64,000 nt of DNA from CAWGMT01 sp963823675 (GTDB taxonomy: Bacteria > Planctomycetota > Planctomycetia > Isosphaerales > Isosphaeraceae): the NCBI GenBank assembly GCA_963823675.1, contig CAWGMT010000025.1, positions 1 through 64,000 on the forward strand. The letters run 5' to 3'. Position numbers and translations under genes: made by a program. Position 1 is the stretch's first letter. Each line of letters begins with the position of its first letter. The notes beneath the pieces were generated by a model, which was not told the DNA's origin, made no database searches, and was given only the letters and a program-made list of their open reading frames with translations. This document shows positions 38,001 to 45,108 of the stretch, in pieces.

Positions 38001-41000
38001 GAGTGTGGCATTGAGCGTACCGGCAAACGTGGCGGTGCCCAGGACATCGAGCTGATCGAATTCGGTCCCCACGGCGCCGGCGATTTTGACGGTCAGCACG
38101 CCGGTCGCAGCCTGGGTATAGTCGTCCATGACTTTGATGACTCCCGGCGCGCTGCCCATGTCCACCTCGCCGTCGTTGACGAGGTTGCCGTTGACGGTGC
38201 CCGGTCCTGACAAGGTGCTGCTCGCCATGACGGTGACGGCGCTGGTCGCGAACGGCCGGGAAACGCTGAGGGTCGCGCCCGCCGAGACGGTGAGGGGCGC
38301 CGAGTCGGTCAGGCTGCCGCCGATCGCGAGCTTTCCGCCCGAGAAGGTGAGAGGACTGGACACCGTCACGTTGTTCGCGACATCGGCCGGGCCGAGCGTA
38401 ATAACGGCGTTCGCTTGCAGATTGCTGACGTAGACATCATAACCGGACTGGGGAACGCCGTTGCTCCAGTTGCCGGGATCGTCCCAGGCGCCGCCGGCCA
38501 GGTTGGTCAAATAGTCGCCCACGTCAACCTGTTCGGTCGCGAATCCCTCACTGGTGGCGAAATTCCCCGACGGCGTGTACGTGGCGGCGATGGTGTTGCT
38601 GCCCAGGCTTAGCGACGACGTGCTCAGGTTCGCAGTGCCATTGGACAGCGTGGCACTGCCCAGATCGGTGTTGGTCGTTATGTCAAAAAAGTCCACCGAA
38701 CCGGTGGGCGTGCCGCCGTCGCTGAAGTCGTTGGCCACCGTGGCCGTCAACAAAACGGGCTGCCCAAGCACCCCGAGCGCGGGTGTCGCCGCCAAGTCGG
38801 TGGCTGTGGCCGCCTCGACCGCTTCCGTCGTGGTACCCTGGCTGGGAGCGAAGTTGCCCGTGGGGCTGTAGACGGCGGTGATCGTGTAGCTGCCCAGATC
38901 GAACGCGTCGTAGGTGGCGTTGGCCTGGCCATTGCTGTCCAGGGTAACCGGCGTGCCATCGTCGCTGCCGTCGATCAGGAACTGCACGCTACCGGTGGGC
39001 GTGGCGCCGCCGCTGTTGGCATTACTCACCGTGGCCGTGAAGGTCACCTCCGGCTGGGCGAATTCGCCCTCGTCGGAGTCGTCGCCTTCCTCGAAGTTCT
39101 GCAACACCAGCGGGCTCGGGTCGGCTGTCACGCTGGTCGACGTCAGCACGCCGATAACTTCCGTCGTGCTTCCCTGGCTGGCGACGAAATTGCCGGTGGG
39201 GATGTAGACGGCGACGATGCTGTGGCTACCGAGCGCCAAAGCCGAAGTACCTGAATCACTGTCGGGGATCTGAGCCTGACCGCCGTTCAGAGTCACGGGT
39301 GCGCCGAAGTTACTGCCATCGACTTGAAACTGCACGCTGCCGGTGGGCGTACCGCCGTTGCTGCTCACCGTCGCCGTGAAGGTGAGGGCCTGCCCCAACT
39401 CCAGCGCCGGGTTGGGCGTCGCCGTCACGCTCGTCGAGGTGGGCGTCTGGATCAACTCCGTCGTGCTCCCCTGGCTGCCGGTGAAATCAATGCCCGTGGC
39501 GCGGTAAACGGCGACGATGCTGTGGCTGCCGGCGCTCAAGGCCGAGTCGGTGGTGCTCGCTTGGCCGTTGCTGTCGAGCGCGACCGGCTGGCCGTAGTTA
39601 TTGCCATCGACCTGGAACTGCACGGTGCCGGCGGGCGTTTCGGTGGTGCCGCTGGTATTGCCCACCGTAGCCGTGAAGTCGACCGGCTGCCCCAACAGCG
39701 CCGGGCTGGGCGCCGCCGTCACGCCGGTCGCGGTCGCCGCAGGCTGCACCGCTCCCATGGCCGGCGCGTTCGGTAGGGGTACGGCGTCGCCGCGCTGGTC
39801 GTAGGCGAAGTAAACACCGGCGCCGGCATTGTGACCGGTCGCGCCGCCGAAGAGACCGCGTATGACCGTGAGGGTATTGTTGGTGAGATCGACGTTGGTC
39901 ACCGTCAACTGCTCGCTATCGATCTGGAGGGTCCACTCGAGGGCGGTGCTGGCGATGGCGGCGGCATCAGCGACGGGGATCACGGTGTCCTGGGCGCCAA
40001 TCGCAGCCGTCAGCGTGGTGACGGGACCGCCGGCACTGAGGGCCGGACTGCCAATCAGCAGGGGCATGGTCTCGGTGGGCCCGCCGTAGGCGCCCAAGGG
40101 GGCCAAGAGCGGATTGATCGGGGCGCCGCTGGAACCGACCCGGTTGCCATTGACGCCATTACTGATGCCGGACAGGCCGGTGCCATCGCCGATCAGGTTG
40201 TCGGCGCCGTTGGCGGTGGGGTTGCTGGCGACGTCCGGGTCAACAGCGTTGGGACCGGTCAGCGTGTTGCCGGCCACGATCGAGTTGACCAGGGTCAGCG
40301 AGTCGCCATTGATGATGCCACCGCCCCAATTACTGGAGTTGGCGGAGACGGTGGTGGCGCTGAGCGTTAGCACATACGAGTTATAGATGGCGCCGCCATA
40401 GCCGATCCCGTTGGAGGTGTCGATGGCGGTGTTACCGGCGAGCGTGGTGTTGATCAGCGTCGTCGTGCTCTCGTTGTAAAGGCCGCCGCCAAACGTGGCG
40501 CTGTTGTCGTTGAGGGTACAGCCGACCAGCGTCATGGTTGCGGGCAGGCCGATATTGCTAACGCTGAAGATGGCGCCGCCCTCGAGGGCGGAGTTGCCGG
40601 AGAAGGTGTCGCTCTCAAGGGTCGCGGTGCCGCCAGGCCCATTGGCGATGGCGCCGCCGGCCCAGGCAGAGTTGTTGGTGAAGGTACTGGGGTAGGAAGT
40701 CAGCAGGGTGCCCGTGTTATAGATGGCGCCGCCATAGCTGCCGCTATCCCCGGAGAAGGTCGCCGCGTTGTCGGTGAGTGTACAGAAGCGGAGGTCCAGG
40801 GTTCCGGCGGTGTTAATGGCGCCGCCATCGCCGTTCACGGCGGTGCCGCCCGCCAGCGTCAGCTCGTGGAGGACGAGCGTGGCGCCGCTATCGACCTGGA
40901 AGATATTGTCACTGTCGCCGTTGAGAACGATCCCGGAGGCGTCGCCGGGAAAGCTGCCCCAGATGTTCACGTTGGCGCCGGCCTTCAGCTCCAGATGCCC

Positions 41001-41315
41001 AAGTTGCAGGAGGATGTGGGCACCGTTCAGGCCGGAAGCGAAGTAGATGCTGTCGGCGATCCCCTGGGCGCCATCCAGGTTGGCCTGGTTGACGGCGTCA
41101 CGCAGGGTGCCCGGCGTGTTGAGAAGGTCCACAGAACTGGTGACCAGTAGGTTCGACAGGACGAGCCGGTCCTCGAGCGGCTCCAGGCTGAGCCGGAAGC
41201 GGTGCCGGCGATTGGCCTGCATCCGGGGACGGCCCCCGCCCTTCACCGCTGCAGGTCCCTTGCCGGTCCTCTTGTTGAAGGTGGCGATCGGGCTGTCAAG
41301 GAATGAGGAATTCAT
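32046..41315 (-). CDS. Giant multidomain surface protein (3,089 aa)
   Basis: N-terminal basic stretch plus 'LSLEPLEDRLVLSN', the planctomycete export/anchor motif. Next come a right-handed beta-helix with 'GGAIYNTGTL'-type rungs (~100-400); about four bacterial Ig-like repeats ('TPTGSVQFQVDG', ~560-960); an autotransporter-like beta region; a BNR/sortilin-type propeller ('VWRSDS', 'LLKTINGGNSW', ~1210-1860); and adhesin-like beta repeats. Then come four near-identical 98-residue repeats (DNA period 294 bp) and an RTX-like 'GGAGANTITGGSGKSILIGDKG' calcium-binding segment with the 'ALEAILEEWQSSGSY' terminal domain. Likely an extracellular adhesin or matrix protein. The last ~40 residues look unlike the family and may reflect a frameshift near the end. 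Confidence 0.85.
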   Translation of the reverse strand: MNSSFLDSPIATFNKRTGKGPAAVKGGGRPRMQANRRHRFRLSLEPLEDRLVLSNLLVTSSVDLLNTPGTLRDAVNQANLDGAQGIADSIYFASGLNGAHILLQLGHLELKAGANVNIWGSFPGDASGIVLNGDSDNIFQVDSGATLVLHELTLAGGTAVNGDGGAINTAGTLDLRFCTLTDNAATFSGDSGSYGGAIYNTGTLLTSYPSTFTNNSAWAGGAIANGPGGTATLESDTFSGNSALEGGAIFSVSNIGLPATMTLVGCTLNDNSATFGGGLYNESTTTLINTTLAGNTAIDTSNGIGYGGAIYNSYVLTLSATTVSANSSNWGGGIINGDSLTLVNSIVAGNTLTGPNAVDPDVASNPTANGADNLIGDGTGLSGISNGVNGNRVGSSGAPINPLLAPLGAYGGPTETMPLLIGSPALSAGGPVTTLTAAIGAQDTVIPVADAAAIASTALEWTLQIDSEQLTVTNVDLTNNTLTVIRGLFGGATGHNAGAGVYFAYDQRGDAVPLPNAPAMGAVQPAATATGVTAAPSPALLGQPVDFTATVGNTSGTTETPAGTVQFQVDGNNYGQPVALDSNGQASTTDSALSAGSHSIVAVYRATGIDFTGSQGSTTELIQTPTSTSVTATPNPALELGQALTFTATVSSNGGTPTGSVQFQVDGSNFGAPVTLNGGQAQIPDSDSGTSALALGSHSIVAVYIPTGNFVASQGSTTEVIGVLTSTSVTADPSPLVLQNFEEGDDSDEGEFAQPEVTFTATVSNANSGGATPTGSVQFLIDGSDDGTPVTLDSNGQANATYDAFDLGSYTITAVYSPTGNFAPSQGTTTEAVEAATATDLAATPALGVLGQPVLLTATVANDFSDGGTPTGSVDFFDITTNTDLGSATLSNGTANLSTSSLSLGSNTIAATYTPSGNFATSEGFATEQVDVGDYLTNLAGGAWDDPGNWSNGVPQSGYDVYVSNLQANAVITLGPADVANNVTVSSPLTFSGGKLAIGGSLTDSAPLTVSAGATLSVSRPFATSAVTVMASSTLSGPGTVNGNLVNDGEVDMGSAPGVIKVMDDYTQAATGVLTVKIAGAVGTEFDQLDVLGTATFAGTLNATLMNGFAPVAGDTFSVLGLVHPPVGGFSSFTSPVNNGVLELDVVNTPSGLSLAGTSGPAATVTFPGEPVWQAEGPAPIGAGTFPASVGAIESIVVAPSGTVYAGTVNGGVWRSDSISWTLFAGGYPFWTPLTDPEPSLSVASMALDPEDPSGNTLWVGTGDESSNGTGGPSVGLLKTINGGNSWIHLGASTFNTQITTVLPTGTPDATTGKEVVLIATAGQGLWRDDGVNFTQVGYGVSFGDLYPQADVTSLVQDPQNPDRFYAALAQVGIFESVDDGLGWYEIDAYTPGLFESPNTKLATTINDDGNTNLYAVAAETSTDKSTAPWNAVLAGVWRTEITSNPIAVNWLPISNTPTSDNLVEGRGGAHLTIAPDPTDPNIVYVAGPVQDLYRVTVTGVAADGKSLIGSWSHLSGGSLGAPHDDQRFITFLNNNTMLEANDGGMWALTNPAAPGPSDHWVALNGDIQDTEFFDVAYDSINGVIFGGTQDNSTPVQIAPNSTPWISMGSGDGGQVAVNNSGTQSVDYFFEDDKLYYALNSQPNTATTPTLAPPGGGAQNGGLNSADEATETTPADFSYPIAVNAFSDASPEPLLLGITGVYESLDKGATIANVSPSNMAGHVSAITYADAHGTAYFCTNKGQLFLRDHGPDGSPDAGFQLIPSPPAWLTPTGANNGTYAYQIVTDPDSPYIVYVVDKTGGIFRGTMADNAWTWTNLTGNLASNLTGGVLRADQLAVYNPTGTPGAGVLLAGAYPGGVYRLFPEPGDFTPSWSLYGQGLPNAYVSHVQYIPLNTTTGYGNLVLVGTFGRGAWIIPDASASLMTPAQVGVAATNATIVLCNDPTNPNNAQVLVDNQLDMDLPWSALPQLTIDTSTGSASTDVDDVEIEAVAQGTSVVVDAGLGTEMVNVGSYGNILRTFIGGSVTVEGPSPGSGNCTLNIDDQDDTLAGTWIIGAGRVANSAWTGSVKYQSVDHVFFNGGAASSYFDVTDTSGINTDLTLNTGTASGNQVEVDSTGASITLNINNSGSSTTTAVVSTGHGSNTYINDSAESNFIILGNDGTREGSLSSTVQGIQGNVSINSTPVDSDTLDVNDSTDPQSHSHNPVTVTNDSIDGLAPGNINYGSHALASLSIEGSTGGTTWNVQSTEGDVLVPVLIPTVRGYIIGQSLLTTTTTINCDGQDTVNVGDADGVQDIMGALIVHGNSPDVVGLIVNDQADKATGESVAITTTSVSGLAPADINFGTLSANGTLTPDSLLQLTVNAGSGGTTFTVGSLVGGPASVSLSALGTGNTIVGPNTDALWQFKLVNNQVQDYLSQVNGGPIVNFADMQTIQGGTGNDDFQFIGAVGFAGTIDGGGGTNTLDYSGYGGNSPITVNLQTNTATGIGGFANIQSFVGSATIADSLVGANTTNTWSITAADEGTVNSNAFSGFANLTGGTAADTFAFEGGGLSGKIDGGGGINTLEYFLSTPVTVNLQTNTATGIGGFANIQSFGGSATIADTLVGANTTNTWTITATNEGTVNSIAFSGFANLTGGPAADTFAVEGGGVSGKIDGGGGINTLEYFLSTPVTVNLQTDTATGTGGFANIQSFVGSASIADTLVGANTTSTWSITATDEGTVNSIAFSGFANLTGGPAADTFAVEGGGVSGKIDGGGGINTLEYFLSTPVTVNLQTDTATGTGGFANIQSFVGSATIAETLVGANTTNTWSITATNEGTVNSIAFSGFANLTGGTAMDIFVFSSGATVKGVINGGGGSDWLDYAAYTTAVTVNLSTGVATGVGGGIANIQNVRGGQGTDKLTGSSQGNILIGGAGANTITGGSGKSILIGDKGKDSVAGGSGSDILVGGYTSYDSSSLANDLALEAILEEWQSSGSYSARISAIKSGVGPSKADKLVWGTTVFDNSTSDANTLTGAGGTEGANWFFANVAHTKTNRTPKEALNQAADPGPATRRAGPRQRRRSDIDKQHSLARSQNHSILPIADLSPFPASRPR
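32831..34010. repeat. 294-bp coding tandem repeat inside the giant gene
   Basis: CGCCGGTCAGATTCGCAAAC recurs at 32831, 33125, 33419 and 33713, exactly 294 bp (98 codons) apart, with few differences between units. A more diverged unit precedes them in coding order. The low divergence suggests recent expansion or gene conversion, and makes the region prone to assembly collapse. Confidence 0.92.
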
Positions 41316-41404
41316 CGGATTGTCTCCAGTTGCAGGTCAATTCCGCGGGATGGTCGGGCGGGGCCCGACACGCTTGTGCGCTGTTGATCTTCCGCACCGC
41401 GACG

Positions 41405-41478
41405 CAATTCCCACGTCGAACGCCTGTCTACAGGACAGTGCGAAAAATCACGGCGGCGCGCCTCACCGGGGCGAAAAA
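41405..41478 (-). promoter_or_regulatory. Conserved leader L2, upstream of the giant gene
   Basis: 'TTCCCACGTCGAACGCCTG' and the following TCTACAGGACAGTGCGAAAA match 30986-31030 almost base for base, then GGCGGCGCGCCTCACCGGGG. It lies 90 bp before the giant gene start and just after the stop of the next gene. Unlike L1 and L3 it carries no sigma-tail remnant. Confidence 0.6.
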
Positions 41479-41482
41479 AACT

Positions 41483-44400
41483 TCAATTCACGTCGGAACC
41501 GCCAGACCTCAAAGCGATGAGATAGGCCGCCAGGCTCGCCTTCAACTTGGCCGGAACGCGCACGGGCGCTGAAACCGTCTTCACAACAGCCAAAGCGCGC
41601 TCCGTGGTCGCGCCGGCCTCGAACGACGCCTCGCCGGCCCGCACGGCACTCGATTGGCGAGGACGCGGTGTTGCCGCGACGCGGGCGTGAGGCTTGGTTG
41701 TGGCAGCAAGGCTCGCGGCTCGGATCGCATGGCGGTCCTTGGCCCGGCGTGTTTCCCTGACCTTGGCCTTGGCCGAGCCATCGACCATGTGTCCGGAGGG
41801 CGGATCCGTGATGGTGATCGAGTTGGACGTGGCCTTGGCCAGCATCGGGCTGGTGAAGAGCAGGGTGATGGTCTCGACCCTGTTGTCGGCCAGATTGGTG
41901 AACGTGGCGATGCCTCCCGCCACCGTGACGGTGGTCGTGCCCAGGAGCGGGCCGGTGCCGGTGCGCAGCGCCGCCGTCACCTGCGTGCTGTTGTCGCCCG
42001 TCTCCACGTTGTCGTACTGGTCCTCTTCGTAAACCACCGGCTGGGTGGCAAACGCCTGGCCGTTCTTGGCTGTCGCCGACGGCTGGGTATGGATCACGAG
42101 CTTGCTCGGCTGAGCAGGGCTGATGACGATGTTGCCCGATATCGCCGGGGTGAGCGCGGGAACGCTGGTAAACACGAGGCTGATGGCGCCGGCCGTGTTG
42201 TCGGCGAGATTGGTGAAGGTGGCGATGCCTCCCGACACGGTGACCGTCAGCGTTTCCTCCAGCGCGCCGCCGCCGCTCTCCAGCGCCGCCGTCACCTGCG
42301 TGCTGTTGTCGCCCGTCTCCAGGTAGCCAGCCTGGTCCTCTACGTAAATCACCGGCTGGGTGGCAAACGCCTGGCCGGCCTTGGCCGTGGCCGACGGCTG
42401 GGTGTGGATCACGAGCTGGGTGGCTAGCCCCTGAGCGTTGGTCAGGGCAAAGCTCGCGGCGGCAGCTCCCTGGGCCGAGGCGCTCACAGCGTAGCTGCCG
42501 GGGATGGTATTGGCAGCCACGGCGATGCTGGCCTGGCGGGAGGCGCCGATCGTGGCCGTGTTGCTGCCGCCGGGGAACGTCGCCGAGGCCCCACTGGCGG
42601 GTGCGGTGAAAGTGACCAGGCCACCCACAACGGGCTCGCCATAAGGGCTGCTCACCGTCACGACCAGCGGTGCGGCGAAGGCCGTGCCGATGGCGGTCTG
42701 CTGGTTATTGCCGCTTGTGACCGTGATGCTGAAGCCACGCGACTCGAAGGCGCCGATATCAACCGTGCCGTTGACGATGCGCGCCGATCCGCGCTGGTCG
42801 GTGGTCAATGGTTTGCCATTCGCATCGACGGCCAGGGCGACATTGCCGGCGGCGACGGCGGGGCTGCCGGGCAGGAGGGCCATGGTCTCGGTGGGGCCGC
42901 CGTTATTCTGCAATGGCGCGAGGAGAGGATTGACGCCGAGCAGGTCGGCGGCCACGAATCCGCTGCCGCCCGATTTGTTGCCGACAAGGTTGTAGCCCTT
43001 GCTGGTGACGGTTCCGGCAACATCAGGTCCCGTCCCGGCGATGTTCCCGGCGATGATCGTGTTGACAATGATTGCGGTGCCGGCGTTACTGACGCCGCCG
43101 CCCAACTCGGCCGAGTTGGCCGAGAGCGTGGCGTTGGTGACTGTCAGCGTGCCACCGTTAAAGATGCCGCCGCCGTTCGTGCCGGAGTTGTCCGAAAACG
43201 TGGAATTCGTGACCGTCAGCGTGCCACCGTTCTCAATGCCGCCGCCGCCGGCCGTCAGGGCCGAGTTTCCCGAGAGCGTGGAATTCGTGACCGTCAGCGT
43301 GCCAGCGTTATAGATGCCGCCGCCGATTCCTCCGGCCGAGTTGCCCGAGATGGTGGAGTTAGCGACCGTCACCGTTGACCCGGGATTGATATAGATGGCG
43401 CCGCCGCTCAAGGCAAAGCCGTCGGCGATGGTCAAGCCGGCGATGGTCACGGTCACGTCGTAACCGACCATGAACACCTCGTTGCCTCCGTTGCCGCTGA
43501 CCGTGAGAACGTTGGCGCCAGGGCCGAGTATCTCGACGTCACGGCTGATGACCGGCAGGCGGCTCGCCAGATCGATGACGCCGCTGGCGGTGAAGCCGAT
43601 GATGCTGCCTCCGTACTGGTTGGCCTGAATCATGGCCGAGCGCAGCGAGCCGACGCCGCTGTCAGTCGTGAGGTAGACCATGTACACCTGAACTTCGAAT
43701 GCGCCGATGTCGACGCCCCCAGAGAGTTCGCGCGAGGCGCCGCGCTGATCGGTGGTGATCCCGGAGGGGATGAGGGCATTGTTGCCGGCGTCGATGGCGG
43801 CGCTGCCGGGCAGGAGGGCCATGGTCTCGGTGGGGCCGCCGTTATCCTGCAAGGGGCCGAGGAGAGGATTGACGCCCACGAGGTCGGAGGCCGCGAAGCC
43901 GCTGCCGCCCGATGAGTTGCCGATGAGGTTGTAGCCCAGGCTGGTGACGGCTCCGTCAACATCGGGTCCCGTCGGGGCACTGTTCCCGGCGATGATCGTA
44001 TTAGCGAGAGTCAGCGTGTACCCGCCGGAGTTCTCGATGCCGCCGCCGTTCGCGGCCGAGTTGCCCGCGAAAGTGGAGTCGGCGACATTTAGCACGCCAG
44101 CGGTCAAGATGCCGCCGCCGCCGGCCGAGGTCGAGTTGTTCCAGAAAGTGGAGTTGGTCACCGTCAGTGAACCAAGGTTGGCGATGCCAGCGCCGCCGTC
44201 GCCGCCCGAGGCCGAGTTGTCGCAGAAAGTGGAGTCGGTGACCGTCAGCATTCCACTGAGGTTCAGCACATTGAGGCTATCGATGCCGCCGCCGTTCGGG
44301 GCCGAGTTGTCGTAGATGGTGCAGTTGGTCACCGTCAGCGTGGTCGCGGGATCGCACAAGATGCCGCCGCCGCCGTCCGTAGCCGAGTTGCCCGAGAGCG

Positions 44401-44944
44401 TGCAGTTGGCGACCGTCAGCGTGCCATCGTTATCGATGCCGCCGCCGACCCCGGCATGCCCGTCGGCGATGGTCAGTCCGGCGATGGTCGCGGTCACGCC
44501 GGGCTCGACGTAGAACACCTGGGTGGCATCGTTGCCGCTGACCGTGAGGGTGCCAGCGCCCGGACCTTCGATGTCCAGGTCTCGCGTGATATCCAGCGGG
44601 CCATTGTTCGCGGACAGCGGAATGGTGCCCGTGACACCACTGGCGAACGCGATCGTGTCCCCCGCGCTGGCAGCGGCGATCGTCTCGCGCAACGATCCCG
44701 GGCCGGTATCGTTGGTGTTCTGCACAATGTCGGTACTGAGCAAGGCGCGTTCTTCCAACACTTCGAGCCGGGGACGGGAAGACCGGCGGCCGCCACGATT
44801 GGGCCATCGGCCGGGGCGGCCGCGCTCGCAGAGGGCATTCGTATTCCGGGCTGAGAAGGCAGTTGAAAGCAGCATGGGAGGCGTCTCCATTTCCAGAGTA
44901 GGAACTGGCGGCCAGCAATCTGGCCGATTGCTGATGGGTTTCAT
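41483..44944 (-). CDS. Surface beta-helix protein, two 'choice-of-anchor Q' units
   Basis: A 1,153-residue exported protein. N-terminal motif 'RLEVLEERALLSTD', then two right-handed beta-helix blocks built of repeats such as 'GTLTVTNSTFSDNSGTNGGGI'. Each is closed by an anchor-type segment ('NPLLGPLQDNGGPTETMALL', 'DIGAFE') near residues 345-420 and 665-745. Ig-like/filamin-type domains ('LVIHTQPSATAKNGQAFATQ', twice) follow, and a basic Lys/Arg/Ala tail. Probably an adhesin or secreted structural protein. It is a paralogue of the next gene, with shared head, helix and tail. A more likely start is the Met of MLLSTAF (~23 codons in). Confidence 0.85.
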   Translation of the reverse strand: MKPISNRPDCWPPVPTLEMETPPMLLSTAFSARNTNALCERGRPGRWPNRGGRRSSRPRLEVLEERALLSTDIVQNTNDTGPGSLRETIAAASAGDTIAFASGVTGTIPLSANNGPLDITRDLDIEGPGAGTLTVSGNDATQVFYVEPGVTATIAGLTIADGHAGVGGGIDNDGTLTVANCTLSGNSATDGGGGILCDPATTLTVTNCTIYDNSAPNGGGIDSLNVLNLSGMLTVTDSTFCDNSASGGDGGAGIANLGSLTVTNSTFWNNSTSAGGGGILTAGVLNVADSTFAGNSAANGGGIENSGGYTLTLANTIIAGNSAPTGPDVDGAVTSLGYNLIGNSSGGSGFAASDLVGVNPLLGPLQDNGGPTETMALLPGSAAIDAGNNALIPSGITTDQRGASRELSGGVDIGAFEVQVYMVYLTTDSGVGSLRSAMIQANQYGGSIIGFTASGVIDLASRLPVISRDVEILGPGANVLTVSGNGGNEVFMVGYDVTVTIAGLTIADGFALSGGAIYINPGSTVTVANSTISGNSAGGIGGGIYNAGTLTVTNSTLSGNSALTAGGGGIENGGTLTVTNSTFSDNSGTNGGGIFNGGTLTVTNATLSANSAELGGGVSNAGTAIIVNTIIAGNIAGTGPDVAGTVTSKGYNLVGNKSGGSGFVAADLLGVNPLLAPLQNNGGPTETMALLPGSPAVAAGNVALAVDANGKPLTTDQRGSARIVNGTVDIGAFESRGFSITVTSGNNQQTAIGTAFAAPLVVTVSSPYGEPVVGGLVTFTAPASGASATFPGGSNTATIGASRQASIAVAANTIPGSYAVSASAQGAAAASFALTNAQGLATQLVIHTQPSATAKAGQAFATQPVIYVEDQAGYLETGDNSTQVTAALESGGGALEETLTVTVSGGIATFTNLADNTAGAISLVFTSVPALTPAISGNIVISPAQPSKLVIHTQPSATAKNGQAFATQPVVYEEDQYDNVETGDNSTQVTAALRTGTGPLLGTTTVTVAGGIATFTNLADNRVETITLLFTSPMLAKATSNSITITDPPSGHMVDGSAKAKVRETRRAKDRHAIRAASLAATTKPHARVAATPRPRQSSAVRAGEASFEAGATTERALAVVKTVSAPVRVPAKLKASLAAYLIALRSGGSDVN

Positions 44945-44946
44945 TC

Positions 44947-45095
44947 AGCCTGTCTACAAGACAGTGCGAAAAATCGAGGCGGTGCGCCTCACCGGAGCGA
45001 AAAAACCTCCGCAGATCTCCGGCTTCACCTCGCCGGAGATGTGCGGTACAGCCAGACCTTGGCGTAAACCCAGTACCGATCCGCAGTGGCGCCGG
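44947..45095 (-). promoter_or_regulatory. Sigma-tail/leader module L3
   Basis: Immediately upstream of the 1,153-aa gene: TGTCTACAAGACAGTGCGAA, then GCGCCTCACCGGAGCG, then 45012-45095 matching the last ~85 bases of the ECF sigma gene (CAGCCAGACCTTGGCGTAAA, CAGTACCGATCCGC). The sigma part has lost its frame. The duplicated unit is therefore 'sigma 3' end plus leader'. Confidence 0.7.
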
Positions 45096-45108
45096 GTGTA
45101 AGCTGGTA

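Noticed and set aside
32773..40386. Long plus-strand open frames opposite the giant surface protein (e.g. 32773-33924, 34902-36236, 37203-38210)
   Set aside because: They are antisense shadows of a high-GC repetitive gene. The minus strand has consistent domain content, whereas these translate to Pro/Arg/Val-rich repeats with no family features.
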